A DNA stretch of 20,489 bases from Methanocorpusculum sp. (GCA_029987115.1 DALTWK010000016.1:1-20489); one strand, 5' to 3'; shown: positions 7,407 to 14,552, numbered from the stretch's first letter. Numbers and translations: made by a program. The notes: generated by a model not told the origin, from the letters alone.

Positions 7407-8708
7407 ATGACATTTTTCAATGAAAAGCTAGAAACTCTTGGAAAAGAGGAGACAGAAAAGCTCCAGTATCGGGAATTGAAGACGCTTATTGCCCGTTTGT
7501 TCCGAGATTCTCCGTTTTATAATGGAAGAATGAAAGAAGCAGGTGTTTCACCTGACGACATTAAATCTATTTCAGACATTACGAAACTTCCGTTCATGAA
7601 AAAGAGTGATCTCCGCGAAAACTATCCGAACAAGCTGGTATGTGTTCCTGAAGATGATGTTGTCCGGTATCATGTCTCTTCTGGTACCACCGGTAAACCG
7701 ACTGTTGTTGCCTATACAAAAAACGATATCGATATGTGGGCAAAGACAATTGCCCGTTCGCTTGTGGCATGCGGTCTCACATCCAAAGATGTGTTACAGG
7801 TCGGATACGGTTATGGTCTGTTCAGTGGTGGTCTTGGTCTTCACTACGGCGGAGAGGCTCTTGGTGCGACCGTGATTCCGGCATCCACTGGCAATACTGA
7901 ACGTCAGATTGAACTGATTCAGGATTTGAAGACAACCGCATTTGCCTGCACCCCATCCTACTTTATCCATATTATAGGTGTTGCAAAGAAGATGGGTGTT
8001 GACATAAGAAAGGACACGAATCTTCGGACCGCTATCCTAGGAGCAGAGCCATGGACGAATGAAATGCGTCAGTATATTTACGACAATTCTGGTGTAGTTG
8101 CCCATAATATCTTCGGTACATCTGAGTTGTCTGGTCCGATGTTTACTGATTGTGAAGCATTGAATGGAATTCACATACCTGCTGACATCGCTTACACGGA
8201 AATTATCAATCCGGATACTGGTGAACAACTTGAGCCAGGGGAGAAGGGGGAATTGACAGTCACAATGCTGACAAAGGAGGCAATTCCGATGGTCCGCTAC
8301 CGTATTGGTGACATTACCTCTATCCTTAGGGGAGATTGCCCTTGTGGAAGAACCGCACCGAGAATTGATCGTCTTACGGGAAGAGTTGATGATATGCTGA
8401 TTATCCGTGGCATCAATGTCTTCCCGTCAGCAGTTGAGCATGCTCTTCTGAAAAATCCGTTCCTAACGAGTCACTTTATGATAGAGGTTTCTCGAAAGGG
8501 TCCGCTTGATGAGATGCTCATTAAGGTTGAACTAAAACCGGAGGCGATGGCTGATAGCATCAACAGTCTTATGCAGATGCAGACCATTGCCGAACGTACA
8601 GTTCGTGATGCCTTGAATGTCTCTGCAAAAATCGAATTATGTCCGCCGAATACCCTTCCGCGTTTTGAGGGGAAAGCAAAACGTGTACATGACATGAGAG
8701 TATTATAA
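7407..8708 (+). CDS. paaK: Phenylacetate-CoA ligase family protein (paralogue 2)
   Basis: 433 aa from the ATG at 7407, which has a good ribosome binding site (TGAGGA, overlapping the stop of paralogue 1). An ORF start at 7380 inside the previous gene is not preferred. Same architecture as its neighbour: SSGTTGKP (91-98), a FGTSELSGP segment in place of YGMSE, TGRVDDML hinge, RGINVFPSAVE, and terminal EGKAKRVHD. The two copies align along their whole length with many identical blocks, so this is a tandem duplication, but the residues around the acyl pocket (TSYG/FGTS region and GGLG segments) differ, suggesting different arylacetate preference. Two bases from its stop to the ACT gene's ATG imply co-transcription. 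Confidence 0.9.
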   Translation: MTFFNEKLETLGKEETEKLQYRELKTLIARLFRDSPFYNGRMKEAGVSPDDIKSISDITKLPFMKKSDLRENYPNKLVCVPEDDVVRYHVSSGTTGKPTVVAYTKNDIDMWAKTIARSLVACGLTSKDVLQVGYGYGLFSGGLGLHYGGEALGATVIPASTGNTERQIELIQDLKTTAFACTPSYFIHIIGVAKKMGVDIRKDTNLRTAILGAEPWTNEMRQYIYDNSGVVAHNIFGTSELSGPMFTDCEALNGIHIPADIAYTEIINPDTGEQLEPGEKGELTVTMLTKEAIPMVRYRIGDITSILRGDCPCGRTAPRIDRLTGRVDDMLIIRGINVFPSAVEHALLKNPFLTSHFMIEVSRKGPLDEMLIKVELKPEAMADSINSLMQMQTIAERTVRDALNVSAKIELCPPNTLPRFEGKAKRVHDMRVL

Positions 8709-8709
8709 C

Positions 8710-9144
8710 ATGAATGAAGAATACATCATCAAACAACTATCAATCTTCTCGGAGAATAAGGCAGGAAAACTTGCTGCTATCGCCAAGGTCTTCCAGGACT
8801 CCGGTGTCTCTATTCAGGCATTCAGCATCGCCGAAGCAAACAACTTTGGAGTTGTCCGCGCCATTGTAGATAAACCAGATGTTGCCTTCAATGCATTTGC
8901 AACGGAAAACTACGCATTAAAATACACTGATGTTATAGCCATCAAGATGCGTGATGTAGCAGGGGGTCTTTATGAAGTTGTTCATCCGCTTGGGGAACTC
9001 GGTGTCAACATCGAGTATGCTTACGCATTCCGTTCTGGCGAATACGGTGCCCTTATCGTCAAAGTCGCCGACATCGATTCGGCAATTGAAAAGATCAAAA
9101 AATCTTCGCTGGAACTGCTCCCAGCAAAAGACTACCACTTCTAA
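8710..9144 (+). CDS. Tandem ACT-domain protein
   Basis: 144 aa consisting of two ACT repeats. The first spans about 5-68 (IIKQLSIFSENKAGKLAAIA, then a beta-strand with VSIQAFSIAE), the second about 73-140 (VIAIKMRDVAGGLYEVVHPL, then GVNIEYAYAF). Each starts with the strand-helix pattern ending in a G-x-L that in ACT domains lies at the amino acid binding interface. No catalytic domain is present, so it is probably a stand-alone amino acid sensor, a type known to accompany methanogen paaK genes. The start directly follows the stop of the second ligase. A role in sensing aromatic amino acids and regulating the ligases is inference from context. Confidence 0.85.
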   Translation: MNEEYIIKQLSIFSENKAGKLAAIAKVFQDSGVSIQAFSIAEANNFGVVRAIVDKPDVAFNAFATENYALKYTDVIAIKMRDVAGGLYEVVHPLGELGVNIEYAYAFRSGEYGALIVKVADIDSAIEKIKKSSLELLPAKDYHF

Positions 9145-9190
9145 TTTCTCTCTATTTGACGGAAACAGTTAATATCTCTGAAAATTCATG

Positions 9191-9290
9191 AATATATAGA
9201 GACTTTAACGCTGTAGCCCCCCGAATCCCCTTCGGAGGTCAGCCTCCTGCTCGGATGCCTGCCGCAGCCGAACAGGTGGTCTCCGTTTTT
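9191..9290 (+). ncRNA. Candidate small structured RNA with TATA-like box and T-run
   Basis: In an AT-rich 261-base gap lies a conspicuous GC-rich patch (about 9215-9285). A TATA-like AATATATA (9190-9198) precedes it; a start about 25 bases on would fall near 9221. From there CCGAA-TCCCC-TTCGG (9221-9235) forms a hairpin. A longer stem pairs CCTG (9246-9249) with CAGG (9273-9276), TCGG with CCGA, and TGC with GCA around a CTGCC loop, with single C.A and A.G mismatches. CGGAG (9233-9237) can pair with CTCCG (9281-9285), directly before five T residues (9286-9290). The strand is not certain; it could also be a 5' leader of nikR or a terminator of the preceding operon. No known RNA family recognised. 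Confidence 0.4.
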
Positions 9291-9371
9291 GAGAATCTTT
9301 ATTTAGTGGTTATATCCCTTCATCGTTCACCTTTCAAATTATTATTCAGATTATTTTTCATACTTTGTAGC

Positions 9372-9386
9372 AACTATAATATAGTT
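9372..9386 (+). promoter_or_regulatory. nikR TATA box inside a perfect palindrome
   Basis: AACTATAATATAGTT has perfect seven-base arms around one central base and contains the TATA-like element. The centre is about 27 bases upstream of the nikR ATG, so transcription would begin at or next to the start codon (leaderless mRNA). A dimeric repressor binding here would block TBP, which suggests autoregulation. It does not look like the long-spaced E. coli NikR site (GTATGA-N16-TCATAC). Inferred from sequence only. Confidence 0.5.
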
Positions 9387-9405
9387 TCTCGGCGAATAAT
9401 TCCTC

Positions 9406-9825
9406 ATGGTTGGAGACTCTGAGTTATCTCGAATCGGCATCTCACTTCCAGAATCCCTGTTAGTTAAATTTGATTCTATCATCGATAAACGCGGTTATTC
9501 ATCTCGTTCGGAAGGTATTCGCGATGCTATTCGATCGTACATTACGTATTACGAATGGATGAATGATGTTGAAGGAGATCGACAGGGAGTAATAACTCTG
9601 GTGTATGACCATGATCACCACGGTCTCATGGAAGCAGTCACGGAAATTCAACATGAAAACCGTGAAATCATTCAGTCATCTATTCATTCACATCTAACTG
9701 ATGAACGTTGTATGGAAGTCATTCTCGTCCGCGGCGATGGTCAGCATCTTCGCACACTCGCCGAGCGTCTCATGTCTCTAAAAGGTGTTGAGTCGGTAAA
9801 ACTCACAACTATCAAAATAAAATAA
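9406..9825 (+). CDS. nikR: Nickel-responsive transcriptional regulator NikR
   Basis: 139 aa, standard NikR length. An N-terminal ribbon-helix-helix DNA-binding domain (about 8-50; RIGISLPESLLVKFD, then RGYSSRSEGIRDAIR) is followed by an ACT-like nickel-binding tetramerisation domain. The square-planar Ni site is complete: H83, H94, H96 and C102, with exactly the spacing of E. coli H76, H87, H89 and C95. NikR normally represses nickel import when nickel is sufficient, important in methanogens that need Ni for F430, hydrogenase and CODH. No nickel transporter genes are in the window. The gene faces the nitrogenase-like operon tail to tail, so it does not share a promoter with it. Probably leaderless. 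Confidence 0.96.
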   Translation: MVGDSELSRIGISLPESLLVKFDSIIDKRGYSSRSEGIRDAIRSYITYYEWMNDVEGDRQGVITLVYDHDHHGLMEAVTEIQHENREIIQSSIHSHLTDERCMEVILVRGDGQHLRTLAERLMSLKGVESVKLTTIKIK

Positions 9826-9929
9826 TCCATATTTCAGATAATAATCATCTATTTTTCCTAAATCTAGTTTCTTTATCTGATTAATTTCTATCTCAAACCC
9901 AATATTAATTGTTCTGATTTTTGAAGAAA

Positions 9930-11027
9930 TCACTCCTTTCTTTTCCAAAAGTCGATTAAGACATTCTGGATATTTTCCATGAAGTTCAAGGCACCTTCAA
10001 TTCCAGTTATGGGTCGTGAGGCAATGGTGACGCGGCTTCTATCTGGATGGGTAATGCCATAGAAAGCAACGTCAAATTGGGACGCTTCAAAAGAGGACGC
10101 AAGAAGCAGGTCTGGTTCCGAGTCTCTGATGATTTCATTGATTTTTGTGCTGTCACAATCATTTTCTCGTGGGATGACTGCTGCGATATCTGCACCGAAG
10201 TAGCGAGTGAGCATCCAGGAGGCAAAGTTGCAATAACTTTTTTGAGAAATGATTACGGTTGTCGGTGGCTGATACTTGCGGAGAAACTTGTCGGCATAGT
10301 AGAAGAGTTGGCTATCAACAGTATCGATTTCTTCAAATATTGTATCGAAGTTGTTTTTTGCGAATTTCGATTCAAGTTTACTGATAGTGTCTTTTAAATC
10401 GGAGAATAGGAAGGATCCTAGGTTTTCTCCGATGCCTGAGCTCCATGATGGGTTGGCGGTAACTGTTACCCGTGCAGCCCCTCTCTGAAGGTTTTCGTAA
10501 GTATCTGAAGCGAGTGATAGTGCAATCGGTATATTTGCCTCTTGTAAGATGCGTTTTGTCTCCAGCAGATTTCCGCGAGCGAAGAGGTCAAGTCCACAGA
10601 TTCCATCGATGTTAACTCCTTCACGCTCGGTTGTTTTGATGTTAAGCGCTTGGTATGCAGCTTCCACTCCTTTCTCTGCATTACCGATGAATCCCGGTGC
10701 ATCGACAAAGATTGCGTTAGTGTCGTTGAATGCTTTGGAAAGGTCTTCACCAGTAATAGCGGGGATACAGGTGTTAATGACAGCAACGGGTTTTCCCCCT
10801 CTTTCAAGTTCAATGATTGTGTCATGAAGACGGTTTACTGTGCCAAATATGACTTCAGATTCCAGAAGAAGTGTAGAAAACATAGGTTTCTTCAAAATGG
10901 ATCTTGGATAATAGTAACAACCGGATGATCCGTGGATGATGATGGAAAGTCCGCTAAATCCGGAAAGTATTGCACATGCACCCGCCATAGCACAAGGCAT
11001 TACAGGGTTCTCAAGGCAGTTGCTCAT
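9930..11027 (-). CDS. Nitrogenase component 1-like subunit (NifK/NifE-like, short)
   Basis: 365 aa, far shorter than NifK (about 460-520 aa). The nitrogenase component 1 fold is indicated by HGSSGC (32-37), the SEVIFGTVNRL segment (57-67) and NTCIPAITGED (85-95). Candidate P-cluster-type ligands are C12, C37 and C87; the 25-residue spacing of the first two equals that of the corresponding pair in NifK. Two further cysteines (C4, C18) sit nearby. Starts in a four-base ATGA overlap with the preceding subunit, with a GAGGAG ribosome binding site, as last gene of the operon. Together with its partner it should form a heteromeric catalytic component reduced by the NifH-like protein. The substrate is unknown. 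I find no FeMo-cofactor ligand pattern of NifD. Confidence 0.8.
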   Translation of the reverse strand: MSNCLENPVMPCAMAGACAILSGFSGLSIIIHGSSGCYYYPRSILKKPMFSTLLLESEVIFGTVNRLHDTIIELERGGKPVAVINTCIPAITGEDLSKAFNDTNAIFVDAPGFIGNAEKGVEAAYQALNIKTTEREGVNIDGICGLDLFARGNLLETKRILQEANIPIALSLASDTYENLQRGAARVTVTANPSWSSGIGENLGSFLFSDLKDTISKLESKFAKNNFDTIFEEIDTVDSQLFYYADKFLRKYQPPTTVIISQKSYCNFASWMLTRYFGADIAAVIPRENDCDSTKINEIIRDSEPDLLLASSFEASQFDVAFYGITHPDRSRVTIASRPITGIEGALNFMENIQNVLIDFWKRKE

Positions 11028-12130
11028 GTATTCTCCTCATGGTATTTCATCGGTATTTTCAGGAATGCATCACGCCTTGATGCTCCATTATTTCGTTTTT
11101 CTCGACGCCAGAGATAGAGCATCTTTCTGATACCCGCGATACCCACCGGGAGATAAAATGGGAGTTTGACTTCGCGACCACCAATCTCCTCTCTGATGTT
11201 TAAACGTTCCATCACTTCTTTTGCAACCGCGTAGGTTCCTTCGAATGGTTCGTCGGAGATGTGGATGGCAAGTCCTCTTAGTTCTTTGAATTCATTGAGC
11301 ATCTCGTTTTGTAGGTTCAGTTCTGTTTCAACTGCTATTCTAATTGATTCTGTTGAAAGATTACATGCTCTTCCGCAATCTTTCAGAAATTGAATTTCGC
11401 TGGAGAGGCCGGATGGGTATCCCTGGACCAACGGTCGTCCAAACTGTTTGGCGATTTCTGTTCCTGCTCGTTCAACTCGTTCATCACGAGATATGAAAAA
11501 TGCTGCTTCACCTAGAGCCCGCATCTCGTCTTTAGTGATGGCATGGCAGTAGCGGATGATGATGGTGATACCGAGGAGTTTTAATAACCGAGAGATTTCT
11601 TTGAAGTTCTCTTCAATTTCACTTTCTAGATTTTTTTCTCCAATGATTGCAACAGTCATCGGTTTTATGTTCTGTTTTTTGATTGATTTTGCAATGCTGA
11701 TGAGGGCGGTGTTTTCGCCATCCTCTGCTTTCCCTCCGAGGAAACCGGAGGTCGGAATGTAGATGATTTTGTCCGCATTTTTGTGGGAGTTGCAGACTGC
11801 GAAGCAGTCGTCTCCGATGGTTTCGGGAATGCATGAGGAGATGACAAGAATCAGTTCTGGATTCTTTTCCGTTGCTTTGTCAAGTGCATCACTCAGTGCT
11901 GTTTCTCCGCCAAATATGACTTCGCGGTCGGTCAGGTTAGATGTTACAAACGTTGGAATTGAAGGAATGCTTTCATTTGCAAGCATTGCATGGTACATGG
12001 AAAACGTTTGGTGGACACATCCTTTCGGAGCATGAACTACTGTTATCGCATTTTTTATGTATGCGGTGACTGCAATTGCTCCACCAAGTGTACAGCCACC
12101 GAGCCGTGATTCAGAGATATTTTCGTGCAA
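11024..12130 (-). CDS. Nitrogenase component 1-like subunit (NifD-like, short)
   Basis: 368 aa, shorter than NifD (about 480 aa). C13 in RLGGCTLGGAIAV, C38 in HAPKGC (33-38) and C100 in SSCIPETIGDD (98-108) are spaced 25 and 62 residues apart, close to the 26 and 66 of the NifD P-cluster ligands. VIFGGETALSDAL (71-83) is the usual follow-on block. The start is a TTG inside the end of the NifH-like gene (20-base overlap); there is no ATG before residue 45, and the first cysteine would be lost, so TTG is preferred. The overlap implies translational coupling. Lacks the long C-terminal part and obvious cofactor ligands of NifD. Electron acceptor from the NifH-like protein; physiological substrate unknown. 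Confidence 0.8.
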   Translation of the reverse strand: MHENISESRLGGCTLGGAIAVTAYIKNAITVVHAPKGCVHQTFSMYHAMLANESIPSIPTFVTSNLTDREVIFGGETALSDALDKATEKNPELILVISSCIPETIGDDCFAVCNSHKNADKIIYIPTSGFLGGKAEDGENTALISIAKSIKKQNIKPMTVAIIGEKNLESEIEENFKEISRLLKLLGITIIIRYCHAITKDEMRALGEAAFFISRDERVERAGTEIAKQFGRPLVQGYPSGLSSEIQFLKDCGRACNLSTESIRIAVETELNLQNEMLNEFKELRGLAIHISDEPFEGTYAVAKEVMERLNIREEIGGREVKLPFYLPVGIAGIRKMLYLWRREKRNNGASRRDAFLKIPMKYHEENT

Positions 12131-12917
12131 GGTCTTCGAGTTCTTCGGGGGTTAGTGGGGTTGGAATTATCATATCGGTATTTTCAAGTATGGTCTTTGC
12201 GCATATGCGATAGATGTCTGCTTGTTCTGAAGCAGGTGCATGTTCGATGACCGTCATTCGGTTGACTTCCGCTGCCTGCACATCTTTACTCCGCGGTATG
12301 TAGCAAATCATCTTCGATCCGATTCTTTCAGAGAACTCTTTCACGAGTTCCGCTTCATTATCCATATTCTTCGCATTGCAGATGACTCCACCCAGTCTGC
12401 ACTTGGCTGTTGTCCGTTCTGATATGCGAGCGATTGCTTTTGCAATATTATTTGCGGCGTAGAGACTCATCAGTTCTCCACTGGTCACAAGGTAAATTTC
12501 TTGTGCATATCCATCTCGCATTGGCATGGCAAATCCACCACAGACAACGTCGCCTAAAACATCATAGACTATGATATCCCCAGTCATTGCCTCGAGTTTT
12601 TCCAGTTGTTGGAAGGTTGCGATGATTCCGCGTCCAGCACATCCGATACCTGGTTCTGGCCCTCCAGCCTCGACGCACTGTATACCCTTGAATCCTTCAA
12701 AGACAATTTCTTCTTTCGTGATGTTTTTTCGATTATACATCTGTTCTAATACAGTTGGAATCCATTTGCCGTGCATCAGCATCCTTGTACTGTCATGCTT
12801 GGGGTCGCAACCTATCTGCATGATGTTGAAACCGGACTCCGCGAATGCCGCTGAAAGGTTTGCCGAGGTGGTGGATTTTCCGATACCTCCTTTTCCATAG
12901 AGAGCAATCTGACGCAT
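12111..12917 (-). CDS. NifH-like ATP-dependent iron-sulfur reductase
   Basis: 268 aa. MinD/NifH-type P-loop YGKGGIGKSTT (7-17), CDPKHDSTR (37-45), the 4Fe-4S ligands C93 (GCAGRG) and C126 (DVVCGGFAMP) that bridge the homodimer, and the arginine after the first cysteine (R96), which in NifH is the ADP-ribosylation site. The DVLGDVVCGGFAMP stretch and terminal PTPLTPEELE resemble true NifH and differ from CfbC of F430 synthesis as I remember it (DVPGDIVCGGF). It delivers electrons to the two downstream NifD/NifK-like subunits, one ATP-driven electron at a time. First gene of a three-gene operon with overlapping frames; its promoter region is shared with the divergent decarboxylase. Confidence 0.9.
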   Translation of the reverse strand: MRQIALYGKGGIGKSTTSANLSAAFAESGFNIMQIGCDPKHDSTRMLMHGKWIPTVLEQMYNRKNITKEEIVFEGFKGIQCVEAGGPEPGIGCAGRGIIATFQQLEKLEAMTGDIIVYDVLGDVVCGGFAMPMRDGYAQEIYLVTSGELMSLYAANNIAKAIARISERTTAKCRLGGVICNAKNMDNEAELVKEFSERIGSKMICYIPRSKDVQAAEVNRMTVIEHAPASEQADIYRICAKTILENTDMIIPTPLTPEELEDLARKYL

Positions 12918-12935
12918 AGTTTAAAAGTACTTACC

Positions 12936-12990
12936 TATTGGGCATAAAATATAATAAATTTTGAGTTAACTCAGTGAAACTTGCCCAATA
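12936..12990. promoter_or_regulatory. Palindromic divergent promoter between nifH-like and decarboxylase genes
   Basis: Nine-base perfect inverted arms TATTGGGCA (12936-12944) and TGCCCAATA (12982-12990) enclose a 12-base perfect palindrome TGAGTTAACTCA (12962-12973). Each gene therefore reads TGCCCAATA in its own direction. Minus-strand TATA-like TTATATTTTAT (about 12945-12955) serves the nifH-like gene, with TGCCCAATA just downstream; plus-strand AATATATC (12989-12996) lies just after the other arm, about 30 bases before the decarboxylase ATG. The layout fits a regulator controlling both directions. No GGAA/TTCC NrpR-type operator is seen. Confidence 0.55.
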
Positions 12991-13025
12991 ATATATCTCA
13001 CGAGGCGTACTATTATTTAGTATCT

Positions 13026-14441
13026 ATGTCGGAATTACCTATTCTTTCGTTTCTGATTGACCATGCGGATAAGAAAACGGTTTCCTTTCATATGCCGGGG
13101 CACAAAGGTTCAGAAATATACCGGAAATATGGATACACCGAGTTCTTAGAGAAAATAATGGACTGCGACATCACTGAAATTATTGGTGCAGACAATCTTT
13201 TTCAGACGGAAGGTATTCTCCTCCGCGCTCAACAGGAGTATGCGAAACTCTATGGCGTCAAGCGGGCGTATCTGCTGATTAACGGTACGTCTGGTGGATT
13301 GATTGCGGCAATCCTTGCATCGGTTCCGAAAGGCGGAAAGATTATTATGGCAAGAAACTGTCACAAGGCAATCTACAATGCTCTTGTGCTTGCGGGTATT
13401 ACGCCGATATATGCCTATCCGGAAATGATAGATGAGTATGGGATTTCTGGAGAAATATCTGTTACAGAGATTCAACGCTGTTTAGATGAGAATCCAGATG
13501 CTTCCGCCGTGATATTACCATCTCCAAACTACTACGGTATATGTTCCGATATTAAAGCGATTGCTGGAATTGTGCATGCGAAAGGTAAAATCCTGATTGT
13601 GGACCAAGCTCACGGAGCTCATCTCAAATTTTTCAATTCTGCAGGTTACCCCTCTATGCCTCAATCTGCAGAAGAGCAGGGTGCTGACATAGTTGTTAAC
13701 TCTATTCACAAGACGCTTGCCTCGTTTACACAAAGTGCACTCCTGACGTACAATACGGAACGCGTTGATCATTACGTGCTGGAAGACAAGTTACAGATGG
13801 TTATGTCAACGTCGCCATCATATCTTCTGATGGCTTCATTGGATATCAATGCGGATATTCTGAAGAATCATTTGTCCGAGGCAATGGGAGAATGGTATGA
13901 TGCTTTGGAATACTTCTATAATGAAGCTGCAAAGATTGATGGATTGTCTGTTATCCGACCGAAAAACCTTGACTTTACGAAAATAAATCTTGATATGAGT
14001 TCACGCGGTCTTACCGGGGCAGAGCTGGAACAGTTGCTTTTAGAGAAAGGAATCTATGCAGAATTAACAACTGGAAACATTCTAATGTGCATGACAGGAA
14101 TAGGAAACACTAAATTGGATATGGATCGCACCCTTTCTGCCCTTCGCGAAATTGCTGCAACCCATCCCCGAGCATCCGTGGTGAAGAAGGCTCCCGCCGT
14201 CCTTGACGCCCGTCTTGAACTATGTGGAATTCCTATTGAGAAAGAACGAATTCCACTTTTGGAAGGTGCTGGACGCGTGTGCGCATCATCGATTATTCCG
14301 TATCCTCCAGGGATTCCATTTGTATGTCCGGGGGAACGCCTCACAGAAGAAGTCATCGAATATGTGAATAATCTCAGAGTTGCAGGTGAAAAAGTCATCG
14401 GAGTAAATGCTGAAGGAGAAATTATCGTTGGCAAATTGTGA
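13026..14441 (+). CDS. PLP-dependent Orn/Lys/Arg decarboxylase family protein
   Basis: 471 aa from the ATG at 13026; the open frame reaches back to a TTG at 12981 but that lies in the promoter palindrome. Aspartate aminotransferase-fold decarboxylase of the short Gram-positive type (SpeA/YaaO-like, about 480 aa), without the N-terminal wing of the large E. coli enzymes. SFHMPGHKG opens the fold (20-28), followed by the DITEIIGADNLF segment, VDQAHGAH with the PLP-contact aspartate (D193), and SIHKTLASFTQ carrying the Schiff-base lysine (K229). The C-terminal domain holds IIPYPPGIPFVCPGE. It would release CO2 from arginine, ornithine or lysine to give a polyamine precursor; the substrate cannot be decided. 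Archaea usually use pyruvoyl arginine decarboxylase, so a bacterial origin is possible. Confidence 0.88.
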   Translation: MSELPILSFLIDHADKKTVSFHMPGHKGSEIYRKYGYTEFLEKIMDCDITEIIGADNLFQTEGILLRAQQEYAKLYGVKRAYLLINGTSGGLIAAILASVPKGGKIIMARNCHKAIYNALVLAGITPIYAYPEMIDEYGISGEISVTEIQRCLDENPDASAVILPSPNYYGICSDIKAIAGIVHAKGKILIVDQAHGAHLKFFNSAGYPSMPQSAEEQGADIVVNSIHKTLASFTQSALLTYNTERVDHYVLEDKLQMVMSTSPSYLLMASLDINADILKNHLSEAMGEWYDALEYFYNEAAKIDGLSVIRPKNLDFTKINLDMSSRGLTGAELEQLLLEKGIYAELTTGNILMCMTGIGNTKLDMDRTLSALREIAATHPRASVVKKAPAVLDARLELCGIPIEKERIPLLEGAGRVCASSIIPYPPGIPFVCPGERLTEEVIEYVNNLRVAGEKVIGVNAEGEIIVGKL

Positions 14442-14523
14442 GTTATTATTGTTTGCTTTTGCGCGGTAAAGTGGGATTTGTATTGAGTCTTTGGTTTCAT
14501 CAACCCCCATTTGTGACATAGAT

Positions 14524-14552
14524 GAGGAATTCAACACTCCTCGTGCTTTTTT
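14524..14552 (+). terminator. Hairpin plus T-run after the decarboxylase gene
   Basis: GAGGA (14524-14528) and TCCTC (14538-14542) can pair around a nine-base loop, followed after four bases by six T residues (14547-14552). It lies about 85 bases after the decarboxylase stop and before the promoter of the aminotransferase gene, so it would separate the two transcription units. Archaeal termination depends mainly on the T-run; the hairpin may be incidental. Confidence 0.45.

Noticed and set aside
9206..9290. tRNA gene in the GC-rich patch
   Set aside because: No cloverleaf, TPsiC-like GTTCGA with paired stem, or anticodon arm could be built on either strand.
9930..12917. Genuine nitrogenase nifHDK
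   Set aside because: The two component 1 subunits are about 100 or more residues too short, lack recognisable FeMo-cofactor ligands, and no nifE, nifN, nifB or PII genes lie next to them.
9930..12917. CfbC/CfbD of coenzyme F430 synthesis
   Set aside because: CfbD acts as a single type of subunit, whereas two different ones are here, and neither N-terminus matches the CfbD block as I remember it; the reductase has DVLGDVVCGGF rather than the CfbC form. Not fully excluded without a phylogeny.
9406..12917. NikR as direct regulator of the nitrogenase-like operon because of adjacency
   Set aside because: The two are convergent and do not share a promoter; the nikR palindrome is not found in the nifH-like promoter.
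14054..14503. 149-codon minus-strand open frame at the 3' end of the decarboxylase
   Set aside because: Overlaps conserved decarboxylase coding sequence; Ser/Arg/Pro-rich translation typical of an antisense shadow.
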